Below, in pieces: positions 25,395-34,667 of a stretch of 64,000 nucleotides of DNA. The DNA comes from Lachnospiraceae bacterium YSD2013. Lineage in GTDB: Bacteria > Bacillota > Clostridia > Lachnospirales > Lachnospiraceae. Both the position numbers and the translations under genes were made by a program. Below the pieces are notes generated by a model that saw only the letters and a program-made list of their open reading frames with translations, was not told where the DNA came from and did no database searches. The stretch is from contig FMTX01000011.1 of the NCBI GenBank assembly GCA_900100895.1, positions 1-64,000 of the forward strand. Reading direction: 5' to 3'. Every line of letters begins with the position of its first letter. Within the stretch, counting starts at the first letter, position 1.

Positions 25395-26798
25395 TTGATT
25401 AAAGAAAATCAACGTATATTCAATAGATTGTTGGTGCTTATCGACATGGTTATTATTTTCTTTTCCATGCCGGCGGCATATGTGGCTAAGTTTAAGATTT
25501 TATCACCTACCGCAGTCGGTCGACTTCCGATCGGAAGCTATTTAAGACTTATGGCTATGGTGGTACCGGTATACGTTATTATTTATTTTTTGTGCTCGGT
25601 ATACGATCCGAAGCGCACTTCACGTATTAAGCACGAGTGTTTCAGTATTCTCAAGGCCAATGTATTTGGTATGGGAACTTTAATTATAGGCATTTACGTT
25701 ATTATCAAGGACATCGACTATGCCCGTTCGGTACTCGGTTTGTTCTTCTTCATTAACGTATTTGTGACAATGGCTTTCAGAGTAGTGCTTAGAAAGTCAT
25801 TAAGGTATGCAAGAAAGCACGGATATAATCAGAAGCATATCCTGCTTGTAGGCTATTCTGATGCCGCCAAGGCTTTTATTGACAGACTTGTGGGCAATCC
25901 TCAGTGGGGATTTAAAATTTTCGGAATACTTGACGACCACCGTGAGGAGGGCTTTGAGTACAGAGGAGTGAAGGTTATCGGAACTCTTGATATGCTTACA
26001 CCTATCTTGCAGGACAATGACCTCGAGGAAGTGGCGATTACCCTTTCCCTTGAAGACTACGATTTTCTGGAACAAGCGGTCAAAGAATGCGAGAAGCAGG
26101 GCGTTCACACCCAGTTCGTACCCGATTATAACAAGTTCATTCCGAGCCGAGCATATACGGAGGATTTGTTCGGACTTCCGCTTATCAATATCAGATATGT
26201 GCCTCTTGCCAACAGCGGTTATGCGGCACTTAAGCGTGCGGCTGACTTTGTGGGAGCGTTGTTCGGTATTATCATTACATCGCCTATCATGATTGTTCTT
26301 GCAATTCTTGTAAGACTTTCAAGTCCCGGCCCCATTATTTTCAAGCAGGAACGAGTTGGTTTACATAACAAGCCTTTCAATATGTTTAAGTTCCGTTCCA
26401 TGCGTATGCAGGACGATTCCGAAGAGAAGAAAGGCTGGACGGTCAAGGACGATCCCCGAGTTACCAAGGTCGGCAAGTTCTTGCGTCGTACGAGTCTTGA
26501 TGAGCTTCCACAGTTGTTTAATATTCTTGTCGGTGACATGAGCATTATCGGGCCCCGTCCCGAGAGGCCTCAATTTGTGGAGAAGTTCCAGGAGGAGATT
26601 CCCCGCTACATGATTAAGCACCAGGTTCGTCCCGGTCTTACCGGATGGGCTCAGGTTAACGGTTTGAGAGGCGATACATCCATTGAGGAGCGTATCAATC
26701 ACGATATTTTCTACATCGAGAACTGGACAATCGGACTTGATGTGAAGATATTCTTTATGACGTTCTTTACGGGCTTTATTAACAAAAACGCTTACTAA
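25395..26798 (+). CDS. Polyprenyl-phosphate sugar-phosphate transferase (WcaJ/WbaP-like)
   Basis: This enzyme starts exopolysaccharide or cell-wall glycan units by moving a sugar phosphate onto undecaprenyl phosphate. The 467-residue product has four N-terminal helices, a Rossmann-like middle domain (KHILLVGYSDAAKAFIDRL, about residues 148-165), a fifth helix (about 285-305) and the catalytic C-terminal domain with FKQERVGLHNKPFNMFKFRS, SLDELPQLFNILVGDMSIIG and GPRPERP. Start is TTG with AAGGAG 10 bases upstream. The likely sugar is glucose or galactose, inferred from family size only. Confidence 0.93.
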   Translation: MIKENQRIFNRLLVLIDMVIIFFSMPAAYVAKFKILSPTAVGRLPIGSYLRLMAMVVPVYVIIYFLCSVYDPKRTSRIKHECFSILKANVFGMGTLIIGIYVIIKDIDYARSVLGLFFFINVFVTMAFRVVLRKSLRYARKHGYNQKHILLVGYSDAAKAFIDRLVGNPQWGFKIFGILDDHREEGFEYRGVKVIGTLDMLTPILQDNDLEEVAITLSLEDYDFLEQAVKECEKQGVHTQFVPDYNKFIPSRAYTEDLFGLPLINIRYVPLANSGYAALKRAADFVGALFGIIITSPIMIVLAILVRLSSPGPIIFKQERVGLHNKPFNMFKFRSMRMQDDSEEKKGWTVKDDPRVTKVGKFLRRTSLDELPQLFNILVGDMSIIGPRPERPQFVEKFQEEIPRYMIKHQVRPGLTGWAQVNGLRGDTSIEERINHDIFYIENWTIGLDVKIFFMTFFTGFINKNAY

Positions 26799-26809
26799 GG
26801 ATTTTTCAT

Positions 26810-27736
26810 ATGACTCTTGATGTGGTAATTCCGCTGTATCGACCCGATGCGGAATTTATAACACTTATAAAGATGCTTAAAGCACAGACACTTCCGGTGA
26901 ATCGCATTATCCTTGTGAATACGGAAGAAGCTCTGTACGATAGCTTTGCCAAAGCTTATTCTTTTGACGCGGAAGAGTTCGGTGCGGAGGTTACACACGT
27001 AGCGGCTCGCGAGTTCGACCACGCGGGCACCAGACATATGGCGATGCTTAAGAGTAACGCCGATGTTGTGGTGATGATGACTCAGGATGCTGTTCCCAAG
27101 GATGAGACTCTGCTTGAGAAGCTTGCGGCTCACCTTACAGACGGTGTGGCCGTAGTCTATGCAAGACAGCTTCCCAAGAAGGGCGCCGGAGCACTTGAAG
27201 AGATTACCAGAGAATTTAATTACCCCGCCTCGTCACAGGTCAGGGATGAATCGGATATAGAGAAGATGGGCATTAAGGCTTTCTTTTGCTCGGATGTGTG
27301 TGCCGCCTACAGGCGCAGTTTGTATGAAGCCGTAGGTGGTTTTTGTGTGCCCGCAATTTTCAATGAAGATATGATTTATGCATATCATGCGCTTAAAGCA
27401 GGCTACAAGGTTGCTTACGCGGCAGATGCGGAAGTCTATCACTCGCATCACTACACCAACATGCAGCAGTTACACCGCAATTTCGACCTCGGCGTATCGC
27501 AGGCCGACCACCCGGAGATTTTTGGAAATATTAAAAGTGAATCTGAGGGAAAGCGACTTGTAAAAAATGCGTTTAAGCGGTTTAATAGATTAAGAAGGCC
27601 ATGGCTTATGATACCCTTTTCGGTGCAGTGTGCATTTAAGCTTTTAGGGTACAAGCTTGGCAAGAAATACAAGAAACTGCCTAAGTGGGTGGTACTTAAG
27701 CTTACGGGCAGCAAGTATTATTGGGATAAACATTAA
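26810..27736 (+). CDS. Glycosyltransferase family 2 (rhamnosyltransferase-like)
   Basis: A 308-residue GT-A enzyme that adds a nucleotide-sugar residue to a growing glycan. It begins TLDVVIPLYRPDAEFITLI, has the family motif EFDHAGTRHMAML (about residues 67-79) seen in rhamnosyltransferases, the metal-site region MTQDAVP, and an acceptor-side DVCAAYRRSLYEAVGGF with NEDMIYAYHALKAGY. It lies 11 bases after the sugar-phosphate transferase and overlaps the next gene by one base, so the pair probably builds a short surface polysaccharide. Confidence 0.9.
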   Translation: MTLDVVIPLYRPDAEFITLIKMLKAQTLPVNRIILVNTEEALYDSFAKAYSFDAEEFGAEVTHVAAREFDHAGTRHMAMLKSNADVVVMMTQDAVPKDETLLEKLAAHLTDGVAVVYARQLPKKGAGALEEITREFNYPASSQVRDESDIEKMGIKAFFCSDVCAAYRRSLYEAVGGFCVPAIFNEDMIYAYHALKAGYKVAYAADAEVYHSHHYTNMQQLHRNFDLGVSQADHPEIFGNIKSESEGKRLVKNAFKRFNRLRRPWLMIPFSVQCAFKLLGYKLGKKYKKLPKWVVLKLTGSKYYWDKH

Positions 27737-28440
27737 TGTCTAAAAAAGTTTACGAGGGACAGCTTGACTTCCTGGGACTTTTAAATGAATATACAGACTC
27801 TCAAGGCGCGACCGTAAGGGTAAGGGAACCCGGCAACTCGCGTCTTAAACCCGTGGATAAAAGCGCTTCGAAGGTTAAGGTTTCCGAGGCGGAGCCCGAG
27901 CAGTTAAAGCTTGATTTTGGAGCGGTAGCGGAGCCGGAACCTGTTAAGGTTGAGGAAGTAAAAGTCGAGCCGGTCAAAGAAATCGTTAAGACGGAGCCGG
28001 TGAAGACAGAAGAAGTTAAGCCACAACCGCCTGCGGAAGAGAAGCCTGCATCTAAGTCCGAAAAGGTTAAGAAAGCTAAGACGGCGCCCAAAGCTGCGGA
28101 ACCGGTCAAGGAAGAGGTTAAAGCCGAAACGGTCAAAGAAGAAACCAAGCCCGAGCCGGTTAAGACTAAGCCCGAACCTGTGGCACCTGTTTCAAGCGGC
28201 GGCGGTTCCAAGGAAATTCTTTTTAAACAATGCAAGAAATGCTGGTGCTTTGACTGTAAGCACAACTCACGTAATGAGGGCGTACCGCGTGACATATGCG
28301 GAACATCGATGCCCTGTCCCGCGTGCGAGAGTTGTATTTCCGAAGATCAGGCAACGATTTGTGAAATCGGCAATGCCAAGGAAGGCTGTAAGTTAAGAGC
28401 ACAGGAAGAGGGAATCCTCATAGAGGAAGAACCTATATAG
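27736..28440 (+). CDS. Hypothetical protein: Lys/Pro/Glu/Val repeat region plus 10-cysteine C-terminus
   Basis: A 234-residue protein I do not recognise. The start is conserved-looking (KVYEGQLDFLGLLNEYTDSQ), then a charged repeat region (about residues 50-150) of EPVK, EEVK and KPEPV units, then a Cys-rich end with CKKCWCFDC, ICG, CPACESC, ICE and GCK, ten Cys in about 60 residues. The Cys pattern suggests zinc or Fe-S binding. No signal peptide or membrane helix is visible. It overlaps the glycosyltransferase stop by one base (TAATG) and precedes trkA by 24 bases. Confidence 0.75.
   Translation: MSKKVYEGQLDFLGLLNEYTDSQGATVRVREPGNSRLKPVDKSASKVKVSEAEPEQLKLDFGAVAEPEPVKVEEVKVEPVKEIVKTEPVKTEEVKPQPPAEEKPASKSEKVKKAKTAPKAAEPVKEEVKAETVKEETKPEPVKTKPEPVAPVSSGGGSKEILFKQCKKCWCFDCKHNSRNEGVPRDICGTSMPCPACESCISEDQATICEIGNAKEGCKLRAQEEGILIEEEPI
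27930..28180 (+). repeat. Degenerate repeats encoding EPVK/EEVK units
   Basis: Imperfect short repeats of GAGCCGGTCAAA-type sequence encode the Lys/Glu/Pro/Val spacer of the preceding gene. The minus strand shows a spurious long frame because the composition lacks stops. Confidence 0.7.
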
Positions 28441-28464
28441 ACAGTAACAAAGAGGAGTATAGAT

Positions 28465-29823
28465 ATGCAGATAGTACTTGTAGGATGCGGTAACGTCGGC
28501 GCAGACATTGCCAAATCACTCAGCCGAGAAGGCCATAACATTACAGTTATAGACGTCAATGAAAGACTCGTTAAGGACTTGTCCGATGAACTTGATTTGA
28601 TGGGCTATGCCGGAAACGGTACGACAATCGAAGTTTTGGAGGATGCGGGCGTTAAGAATGCGGACCTGCTTATTGCGGCTACCGATTCCGACGAGCGTAA
28701 CCTTTTGTGCTGCTTTATTGCCAAGAAAGCGGGAACCGCTTACACCATCGCGCGTGTACGTAACCCCGAATACAAGAAAGAAATAGAATTCATCAAGGAA
28801 GACCTCGGTCTTTCCCTGGTAGTTAACCCCGAACTTGCGGCCGCCGAGGAAATCGCGAGACTTCTTAAATTCCCCACGGCCTTAGAGATAGATACTTTTG
28901 CCAAGGGCCGCGTGGAACTTCTTAAATTCGAAGTCACCAAGGAAAGCCCCCTTTGCGGTATGCAGCTTAAATACGTGCCCAAAAAGCTCGACAGCAGCGT
29001 ACTTATCTGTACGGTTGAGCGTGGCAACGAGATCTTCATCCCTAACGGTGATTTCACTGTGTGGGAAGGCGACAAACTTTCCATTATCGCTTCCGGTAAG
29101 AAAGCAATGCAGTTCTTCAAGGCCGCCAAGATGAACTTAAATCGCGTGCACAACGTCATGATTGTGGGCGGTGGTATGATATGCGTTTATCTTGCCAACA
29201 TTCTTTTGTCAAGCGGTGTGGAAGTTAAGATTATCGAGAAAGACAAGCGCATCTGCGAACTTCTTGCAGAGAGACTTCCCGAAGCCATCATTATTAACGG
29301 TGACGGCGCTGACAAGACTCTCATGGAAGAGGAAGGCATTCTTAATACCGAGGGCTTTGTATCCCTCACCAATCACGACGAAGAGAACGTCATGATGTCC
29401 GTATACGTTAAGAAAGTTAACCCCAAGGCCAAGCTCATCACCAAGGTTCACAGAAACGTTTACGACGATATCATAAGCGATTTGAATATAGGCAGTATCA
29501 TTAACCCCAAGCTCCTTGCTGCGGAGAACGTTGTTAAGTACGTAAGAGCCATGAACAATACCATGGACTCCAACATCGAGACTCTTTACACCCTTAACGC
29601 AGGCAAGGCCGAGGCTCTCGAATTCACGGTCAAAGAAGCTTCCGGGCTCGTTGATGTGCCTCTCATGGATTTGAAACTTAAGAAGAACGTGATGATCGCA
29701 AGCATCATTCGCAGGGGGCAGGTTGAGACTCCCGGCGGTCAGAGCCGCATTCAGATAGGCGACAACGTTGTAGTGGTTACCACCGAGCGTGGCTTCGTCG
29801 ACATTAAGGATATACTAGCGTAG
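28465..29823 (+). CDS. trkA: Trk potassium transport system regulatory subunit TrkA
   Basis: TrkA is the peripheral NAD/nucleotide-binding ring that gates the TrkH potassium channel. The 452-residue product contains two RCK_N/RCK_C pairs: the first begins MQIVLVGCGNVGADIAKSL (about residues 1-19) and the second VMIVGGGMICVYLANILLSS (about 232-251), each followed by an acidic ribose-binding residue (VIDVNE, IIEKD). GAGGAG lies 7 bases before ATG. trkH follows 16 bases downstream. Confidence 0.97.
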   Translation: MQIVLVGCGNVGADIAKSLSREGHNITVIDVNERLVKDLSDELDLMGYAGNGTTIEVLEDAGVKNADLLIAATDSDERNLLCCFIAKKAGTAYTIARVRNPEYKKEIEFIKEDLGLSLVVNPELAAAEEIARLLKFPTALEIDTFAKGRVELLKFEVTKESPLCGMQLKYVPKKLDSSVLICTVERGNEIFIPNGDFTVWEGDKLSIIASGKKAMQFFKAAKMNLNRVHNVMIVGGGMICVYLANILLSSGVEVKIIEKDKRICELLAERLPEAIIINGDGADKTLMEEEGILNTEGFVSLTNHDEENVMMSVYVKKVNPKAKLITKVHRNVYDDIISDLNIGSIINPKLLAAENVVKYVRAMNNTMDSNIETLYTLNAGKAEALEFTVKEASGLVDVPLMDLKLKKNVMIASIIRRGQVETPGGQSRIQIGDNVVVVTTERGFVDIKDILA

Positions 29824-29839
29824 AAAGAAGGCATTACTC

Positions 29840-31279
29840 ATGAATAAATCCATAATAAGATTTATCCTTTGCAGGGTTTTGCAGTTTGAAGGCCTCTTTT
29901 TACTGCTTCCCGTTATAGTTTCAATTTTTTACAAAGAAAATACAGGTTTGATTTTTGTGGCCATCAGCGCGGGCTGTCTGGCGCTCGGAACCTTGGGTGC
30001 GCACTTTAAGCCTAAGAGCAAAGTGTTCTACGCAAGAGAAGGTTTCGTGGTGGTTGCCATGTCCTGGATATTGCTGTCCCTTGTGGGTGCGATTCCTTTT
30101 GTTGCTACGGGGGAGATTCCTTCGTACGTGGATGCGGTATTTGAGACCGTTTCGGGTTTCACCACGACCGGAGCAAGTATCTTAAACGATGTAGAGGCTC
30201 TTACCAAGACCACCATGTTCTGGCGATGCTTTACGAACTGGATAGGCGGTATGGGTGTGCTTGTATTTATAATGGCCGTATTACCCTTATCGGGCAGCCG
30301 TAACATGCACCTTATGAGAGCGGAGAGTACAGGCCCCGAGGTAGGTAAGCTTGTGCCCCGTGTTAAGACCACTGCGACTATTCTTTACGGTATTTATTTC
30401 GGAATGTCACTCATTCTGATTACTTGCTTTTTACTTTCGGGACTTCCGCTTTATAATTCTTTGATACTTTCTTTCTCTACAATGGGTACAGGAGGATTTG
30501 CGGATTTAAACAAGAGTCTCGGAGGATATTCGAGAGCGGCACAGACTATTTCCATGATTTTCATGATTCTGTGCGGTGTTAACTTTAACGCGTATTTCCT
30601 GATTTTAAGAAGAAAGTTTAAGGATTTCTGGAAACTTGAAGAAGTAAGGGTATATCTCTTTATCGTATTCCTTAGTGCGGCTGCGATTACAATACAGATT
30701 CGCGGCGGATTCGACAGCCTCGGCGATGCTTTCCATCATGCACTGTTCCAGGTAGGTTCCATCGTCAGCACCACAGGTTTTTCCACGGTAGATTTTAATG
30801 CATGGCCCATGCTGTCCAAGGTTATTCTTTTGTTCCTTATGGTAGTCGGCGGATGTGCGGGCTCCACTTGCGGCGGTATTAAGGTACCGAGATTCCTTAT
30901 TCTGCTTCGAAGCTTAGGCCGTGAGCTTTCACACCTTACTCATCCGAGAAGCGTTAAGAAAGTTAAGTTAAACGGTCAGACGGTTTCCGAGGAGACTGTT
31001 TCAAGTGTAATTTCCTTTATGATTGCGTATGTACTTGTGGTTATGGTATCCACATTTATAGTCGCTGCCGACAATATGGACTTTACGTCAAGCTTTTCAG
31101 CGGTACTTGCCAATGTGGGCAATATCGGACCGGGTCTCGGTATTGTAGGCCCCACCGGTAACTATTCAACTCTTTCCGACCTCTCCAAAATCACTTTGAT
31201 TTTTGATATGCTGGCAGGAAGACTTGAAATATATCCCATGCTTGTTCTTTTCTACATGGGAACCTGGAGGAAGTCTTGA
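29840..31279 (+). CDS. trkH: Trk potassium uptake transmembrane subunit TrkH
   Basis: TrkH is the potassium-conducting membrane subunit. The 479-residue protein has the four selectivity-filter-like loops of the SKT family: TVSGFTTTGASIL, FSTMGTGGFADL, SIVSTTGFSTVDF and ANVGNIGPGLG. The intramembrane loop region VVGGCAGSTCGGIKVPR is also present. It overlaps the next gene, whose TTG start lies one base ahead of the TrkH TGA. It acts with the TrkA encoded just upstream. Confidence 0.97.
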   Translation: MNKSIIRFILCRVLQFEGLFLLLPVIVSIFYKENTGLIFVAISAGCLALGTLGAHFKPKSKVFYAREGFVVVAMSWILLSLVGAIPFVATGEIPSYVDAVFETVSGFTTTGASILNDVEALTKTTMFWRCFTNWIGGMGVLVFIMAVLPLSGSRNMHLMRAESTGPEVGKLVPRVKTTATILYGIYFGMSLILITCFLLSGLPLYNSLILSFSTMGTGGFADLNKSLGGYSRAAQTISMIFMILCGVNFNAYFLILRRKFKDFWKLEEVRVYLFIVFLSAAAITIQIRGGFDSLGDAFHHALFQVGSIVSTTGFSTVDFNAWPMLSKVILLFLMVVGGCAGSTCGGIKVPRFLILLRSLGRELSHLTHPRSVKKVKLNGQTVSEETVSSVISFMIAYVLVVMVSTFIVAADNMDFTSSFSAVLANVGNIGPGLGIVGPTGNYSTLSDLSKITLIFDMLAGRLEIYPMLVLFYMGTWRKS

Positions 31280-32442
31280 TACGCAGAAAGGTTTTCTTTA
31301 AGTTAATAATCATAGCTCTGGCCGTTATAGAATTGATTCTTGCCATAACGGTCAAGGGTTTTGCGGACTTTTATCAGAGGCACATATTCCCCATATGGAA
31401 TGCTACCTATGGGCGTGTAACGGGCCTCTTTAAGTTTTCTCTCGGTGAGTTGTTTATCTATTTGTCGGTCGTATATGTTCTTTTTACGATTGTGGTATGG
31501 ATAGTAAGACTAATCAACTTTATCAAGAGAACAGACACTTTTAAGAAACTTTGTGCTGTTAATACAAATCTGTTTTTTAACATAATTGCGATAGTTATAT
31601 TGCTTCAGGTTCAGAACTGCTTTATGCTGTATCGGGTGACGCCTCTTTTTGAAGATACGCCCGCGGCAGAGTATGTGGAGAACCGCGAAGACCTGATAGA
31701 GCTTCGAGAGATGCTCGTAAAGCGTGCCAATGAAATGGCTGAGAAATTTGAGCGCAACAAAAAGGGAGAGATAATCTACAATATCGATTATCGCAGCATT
31801 TCCATGATTGCCATGGCCAATCTCGGTGAGGCGGCCAAGGTGCGCGTGGAGTCGGGCGAGGCTGAGATACTGGATGACAGGTTACAACTGCTTGCGGGAT
31901 ATTATTCGACACCCAAACCGCTTATCAAGTCCGATTTCTTTTGCCAGCAATCGATATGCGGATATTTCTTCCCGTTCTCGCTTGAAGCCAATTACAACAG
32001 GCTTATGTATGTGACGAACTTCCCGGGAACCATGTGCCATGAGCTTGCACATTTGAAAGGCTTTATCTTTGAAGACGAGGCCAATTTTATATCGTATCTT
32101 GCCTGCATCAATTCAGGTAATACAATCTTTGAATACTCGGCTACACTTGATGCTCTTGCTTACGTTAATATCGAGGTAAGACGCGAGCTTGCGGTGGAGC
32201 CCGAGGCCAGAAACGCGCTTACGCCCATCTCGGACAAGGTTGTCTTTGACTCGATGTTTATCACGGAAGAAACGCGTAAAGCGGTGGAAGAAGATGCGTG
32301 GTTTAAGACGGAAGACGTGAAGCGTTTATCGGACGAATTTATCGATACGAATCTTACACTTAACGGAGTGGAGGACGGAATACAGTCTTACTCCAGAATG
32401 GTGGATTTGTTACTAAAATATTACTTTGGCGGTACTGATTAA
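31276..32442 (+). CDS. DUF3810 family membrane-anchored zinc peptidase-like protein
   Basis: A 388-residue protein with three N-terminal helices (about residues 8-28, 52-72, 95-115) followed by an extracytoplasmic domain. The motif TMCHELAHLKGF gives H255-E-x-x-H259, and EDEANF supplies a nearby Glu (266 or 268), so a gluzincin-type zinc site is likely, as in the DUF3810 family. No substrate is known. Translation starts at TTG 31276 with GGAGG 5 bases upstream, overlapping trkH by four bases, which implies co-expression with potassium uptake. Confidence 0.85.
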   Translation: MIRRKVFFKLIIIALAVIELILAITVKGFADFYQRHIFPIWNATYGRVTGLFKFSLGELFIYLSVVYVLFTIVVWIVRLINFIKRTDTFKKLCAVNTNLFFNIIAIVILLQVQNCFMLYRVTPLFEDTPAAEYVENREDLIELREMLVKRANEMAEKFERNKKGEIIYNIDYRSISMIAMANLGEAAKVRVESGEAEILDDRLQLLAGYYSTPKPLIKSDFFCQQSICGYFFPFSLEANYNRLMYVTNFPGTMCHELAHLKGFIFEDEANFISYLACINSGNTIFEYSATLDALAYVNIEVRRELAVEPEARNALTPISDKVVFDSMFITEETRKAVEEDAWFKTEDVKRLSDEFIDTNLTLNGVEDGIQSYSRMVDLLLKYYFGGTD

Positions 32443-33458
32443 TGGTTAAAGAAGAAATAAGAATAAGACAGATGATACTCCACATCCTTGACTCGACCAC
32501 GGGCGAGCCGGTGCTTTCGGACGATTGCCTCGAGACGGGAGCGGAGCTTCAGGAATTTATAAAGGAGCATATTGCCAAGATTTTTGCGGGCGATGACTCC
32601 AAGAAATGCGAGTTTCACAAGACTGAATCGGAAGTGTACTCGCTTCTTAACGCATATGACGATGAGAACTTCGTGCCCATCAGCAAGGACATTGCAACTT
32701 ATCTCTACGGCATCATGAATGCCAATATCGATATACCTTCGGCGGACCTTTTCGTGGTGCGCTTTACTAGCGATTCGCTTGAGTATCTTGCCATTCTTAA
32801 GATGAATTACAAGGCAATGTATACCCATCGCTCCATCCCCGAGAATAACTTCGTACGCAACGAGATATACAGATACAAAGAACTTCTGCCCGCAGAAAGC
32901 CAGAAGCTTGCCGAGGCCTGCGTTATAAGACTTAACGACCTTGCAATCTGGCTTGTGGAGAAGAAAGCCGAGATTAACGGCAAGAAAGAAGATTATTTCA
33001 GCGAGCTTTTCTTAAAGTGCAAGACCAGACTCAGCGACAAAAAGAAGCTTAAAATCGTGGAGAAAGCAATCGAGAGCGTAAACTCTGAAGCCTACGACGA
33101 ACTCGACCGCTATGAGCCCAATATGAAGGCCAAGGCCATTATTCACGAAGAGATTAACAAGAACGGCGGTTTTGTGGTGGAAGAGCTCGGAGACCTTATT
33201 TTTAAGGACAGAGAAGAGCTTCGCACCGCATATCAGGACAAGATTGAGAAGTACGACCTGGTCAAAGAAGAAATTCTGCCTCAGAGCGAGCGCACCACCA
33301 AGCGCTTCGAGCGTCAGAGCCTTATGACCGACACAGGTATAGAGATTAAGATCCCCATGGATCAGTATGAGAACGGTAACGTTGAATTTATCACCAACAG
33401 CGACGGCTCCATGTCACTTGTAATCAAAAACATCGGTAAGCTGGACGCCAAGTTCTAA
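32442..33458 (+). CDS. Nucleoid-associated protein, NdpA/YejK-like
   Basis: A 338-residue soluble protein of the 37-kDa nucleoid-associated family. It begins with the family pattern RIRQMILHILDSTTGEPVLSD and has a middle motif FVVRFTSDSLEYLAILKMNY and a LPAESQKLAEACVIRLNDLA segment. E. coli YejK binds DNA and topoisomerases, and Gram-positive members are common in or near defence and mobile regions. Here it sits in a tight operon, its ATG overlapping the DUF3810 stop (TAATG). Confidence 0.82.
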   Translation: MVKEEIRIRQMILHILDSTTGEPVLSDDCLETGAELQEFIKEHIAKIFAGDDSKKCEFHKTESEVYSLLNAYDDENFVPISKDIATYLYGIMNANIDIPSADLFVVRFTSDSLEYLAILKMNYKAMYTHRSIPENNFVRNEIYRYKELLPAESQKLAEACVIRLNDLAIWLVEKKAEINGKKEDYFSELFLKCKTRLSDKKKLKIVEKAIESVNSEAYDELDRYEPNMKAKAIIHEEINKNGGFVVEELGDLIFKDREELRTAYQDKIEKYDLVKEEILPQSERTTKRFERQSLMTDTGIEIKIPMDQYENGNVEFITNSDGSMSLVIKNIGKLDAKF

Positions 33459-33467
33459 GGAAAGCCT

Positions 33468-34574
33468 ATGGGCAATATTGTTGATTATATAAAAGAATAC
33501 GGTGGAGATGATTTTAACAAGCGCCGCTTTTGCAAGGAAGATGCGCTTGTATTAAGTCAGTTCGCATATCTTAAATTCGAGGGAATTCTGGATGTCATGA
33601 GCAGGGAACCCGTCTCTCTTGAGGACATTGATTCCTCTAAGATCAGGGATTCTCTATTTTCGGATTACAGATATGAGAAGGATAATCGTGCGCTTTATGA
33701 AGCAATGCTATCCTCGGTTCGCTTCGCCAGTTTGAAGATAGCGATGTACATTAACCGTATCGAAGAGGATACGCAGTTTGCGGCGCTTACCTTTCTTTTG
33801 CCGGGGCATACTCTGATTGTGTTCAGAGGTACTGACGAGACGATAGTGGGCTGGCAGGAAGATATGGGTCTTGCGCTTAAAAAGAACATTAAGGGGCAGG
33901 ACTTAAGCGTCAAATATCTTAACGATGCGGCCGGCAGTATTTCCGGCAAGTTTATGGTGGCGGGACACTCCAAGGGCGGTAATCTCGCTATTTTCTCCGC
34001 AATGTTTGCAAGCCCCGAGATTAAAAAACGTATTAAGAAGATTTATTGCTTCGACAGCCCGGGATTCAGGGCCAAGTTCCTTAAGAAAAGCGGATATGAT
34101 GAGATTAAGGAACGTGTGGTAAAGGTAATTCCCAAGTCTTCTTTTGTCGGAATGCTATTTGATGACGGCGGCGACAGCATAGTTGTGGATGCCAAGTCCG
34201 TAGGTGTTATCCAGCACAATCCGTACATGTGGACCGTTAAGAAGGGAAAGCTTGTAAAGACCAAGCTTTCAAACGGTCACAAGCGACTGATTGCCACGGT
34301 TAACGAGTGGATACTCAGCAAGGACGAGGAGCAGCTTGAACGCTTTGTATTCTACTTAAACAAGCTTCTTGAATCCTCCGATGCCGACAATACCATCGAT
34401 TTCTCCAAGGAGTTAATCAGAAATTCCAAGCAGGTGATTAAAGCCGCGAAAGGACTTGATGATGACACCAAGGAATTTCTTTCGGCGTTCTTACGCTCGT
34501 ACGTTGAAATCGCCAAGGGAATGATTAAGGAAGAAGTCAAAGAACGCACGGGTAAAAAGAAAAAAGAAGCCTAG
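33468..34574 (+). CDS. DUF2974 / Mbeg1-like alpha/beta-hydrolase
   Basis: A 368-residue cytoplasmic lipase-like protein. The nucleophile elbow GHSKGGNLAIF (about residues 166-176) and the upstream TLIVFRGTDETIVGWQEDM match the lipase class 3-like DUF2974 family, with Ser in GHSKG as nucleophile and a likely Asp in YCFDSPGF. The C-terminus is Lys/Glu-rich. It is the last gene of the trkA-led run, nine bases after the NdpA-like gene. I see no hairpin terminator after it, so the operon may end diffusely or continue into eda. Confidence 0.85.
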   Translation: MGNIVDYIKEYGGDDFNKRRFCKEDALVLSQFAYLKFEGILDVMSREPVSLEDIDSSKIRDSLFSDYRYEKDNRALYEAMLSSVRFASLKIAMYINRIEEDTQFAALTFLLPGHTLIVFRGTDETIVGWQEDMGLALKKNIKGQDLSVKYLNDAAGSISGKFMVAGHSKGGNLAIFSAMFASPEIKKRIKKIYCFDSPGFRAKFLKKSGYDEIKERVVKVIPKSSFVGMLFDDGGDSIVVDAKSVGVIQHNPYMWTVKKGKLVKTKLSNGHKRLIATVNEWILSKDEEQLERFVFYLNKLLESSDADNTIDFSKELIRNSKQVIKAAKGLDDDTKEFLSAFLRSYVEIAKGMIKEEVKERTGKKKKEA

Positions 34575-34629
34575 GGCAATTTTTGCAATGTTTACAACAA
34601 CTCTGATTAAAGAAAATGTCGGCAGATGT

Positions 34630-34638
34630 TGATATACT
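34630..34638 (+). promoter_or_regulatory. Extended -10 promoter of eda
   Basis: TGA followed by TATACT (34633-34638) forms an extended -10 about 30 bases before the ATG. No clear -35 is seen. Confidence 0.5.
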
Positions 34639-34667
34639 GAAAAAAAGCTTTGATTAAAGGAGTAAGT

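Noticed and set aside
27801-28295. Minus-strand frame of 164 Ser/Thr/Gly-rich residues
   Set aside because: It is antisense to the Lys/Glu/Pro repeat gene; low-complexity codons lack stop complements.
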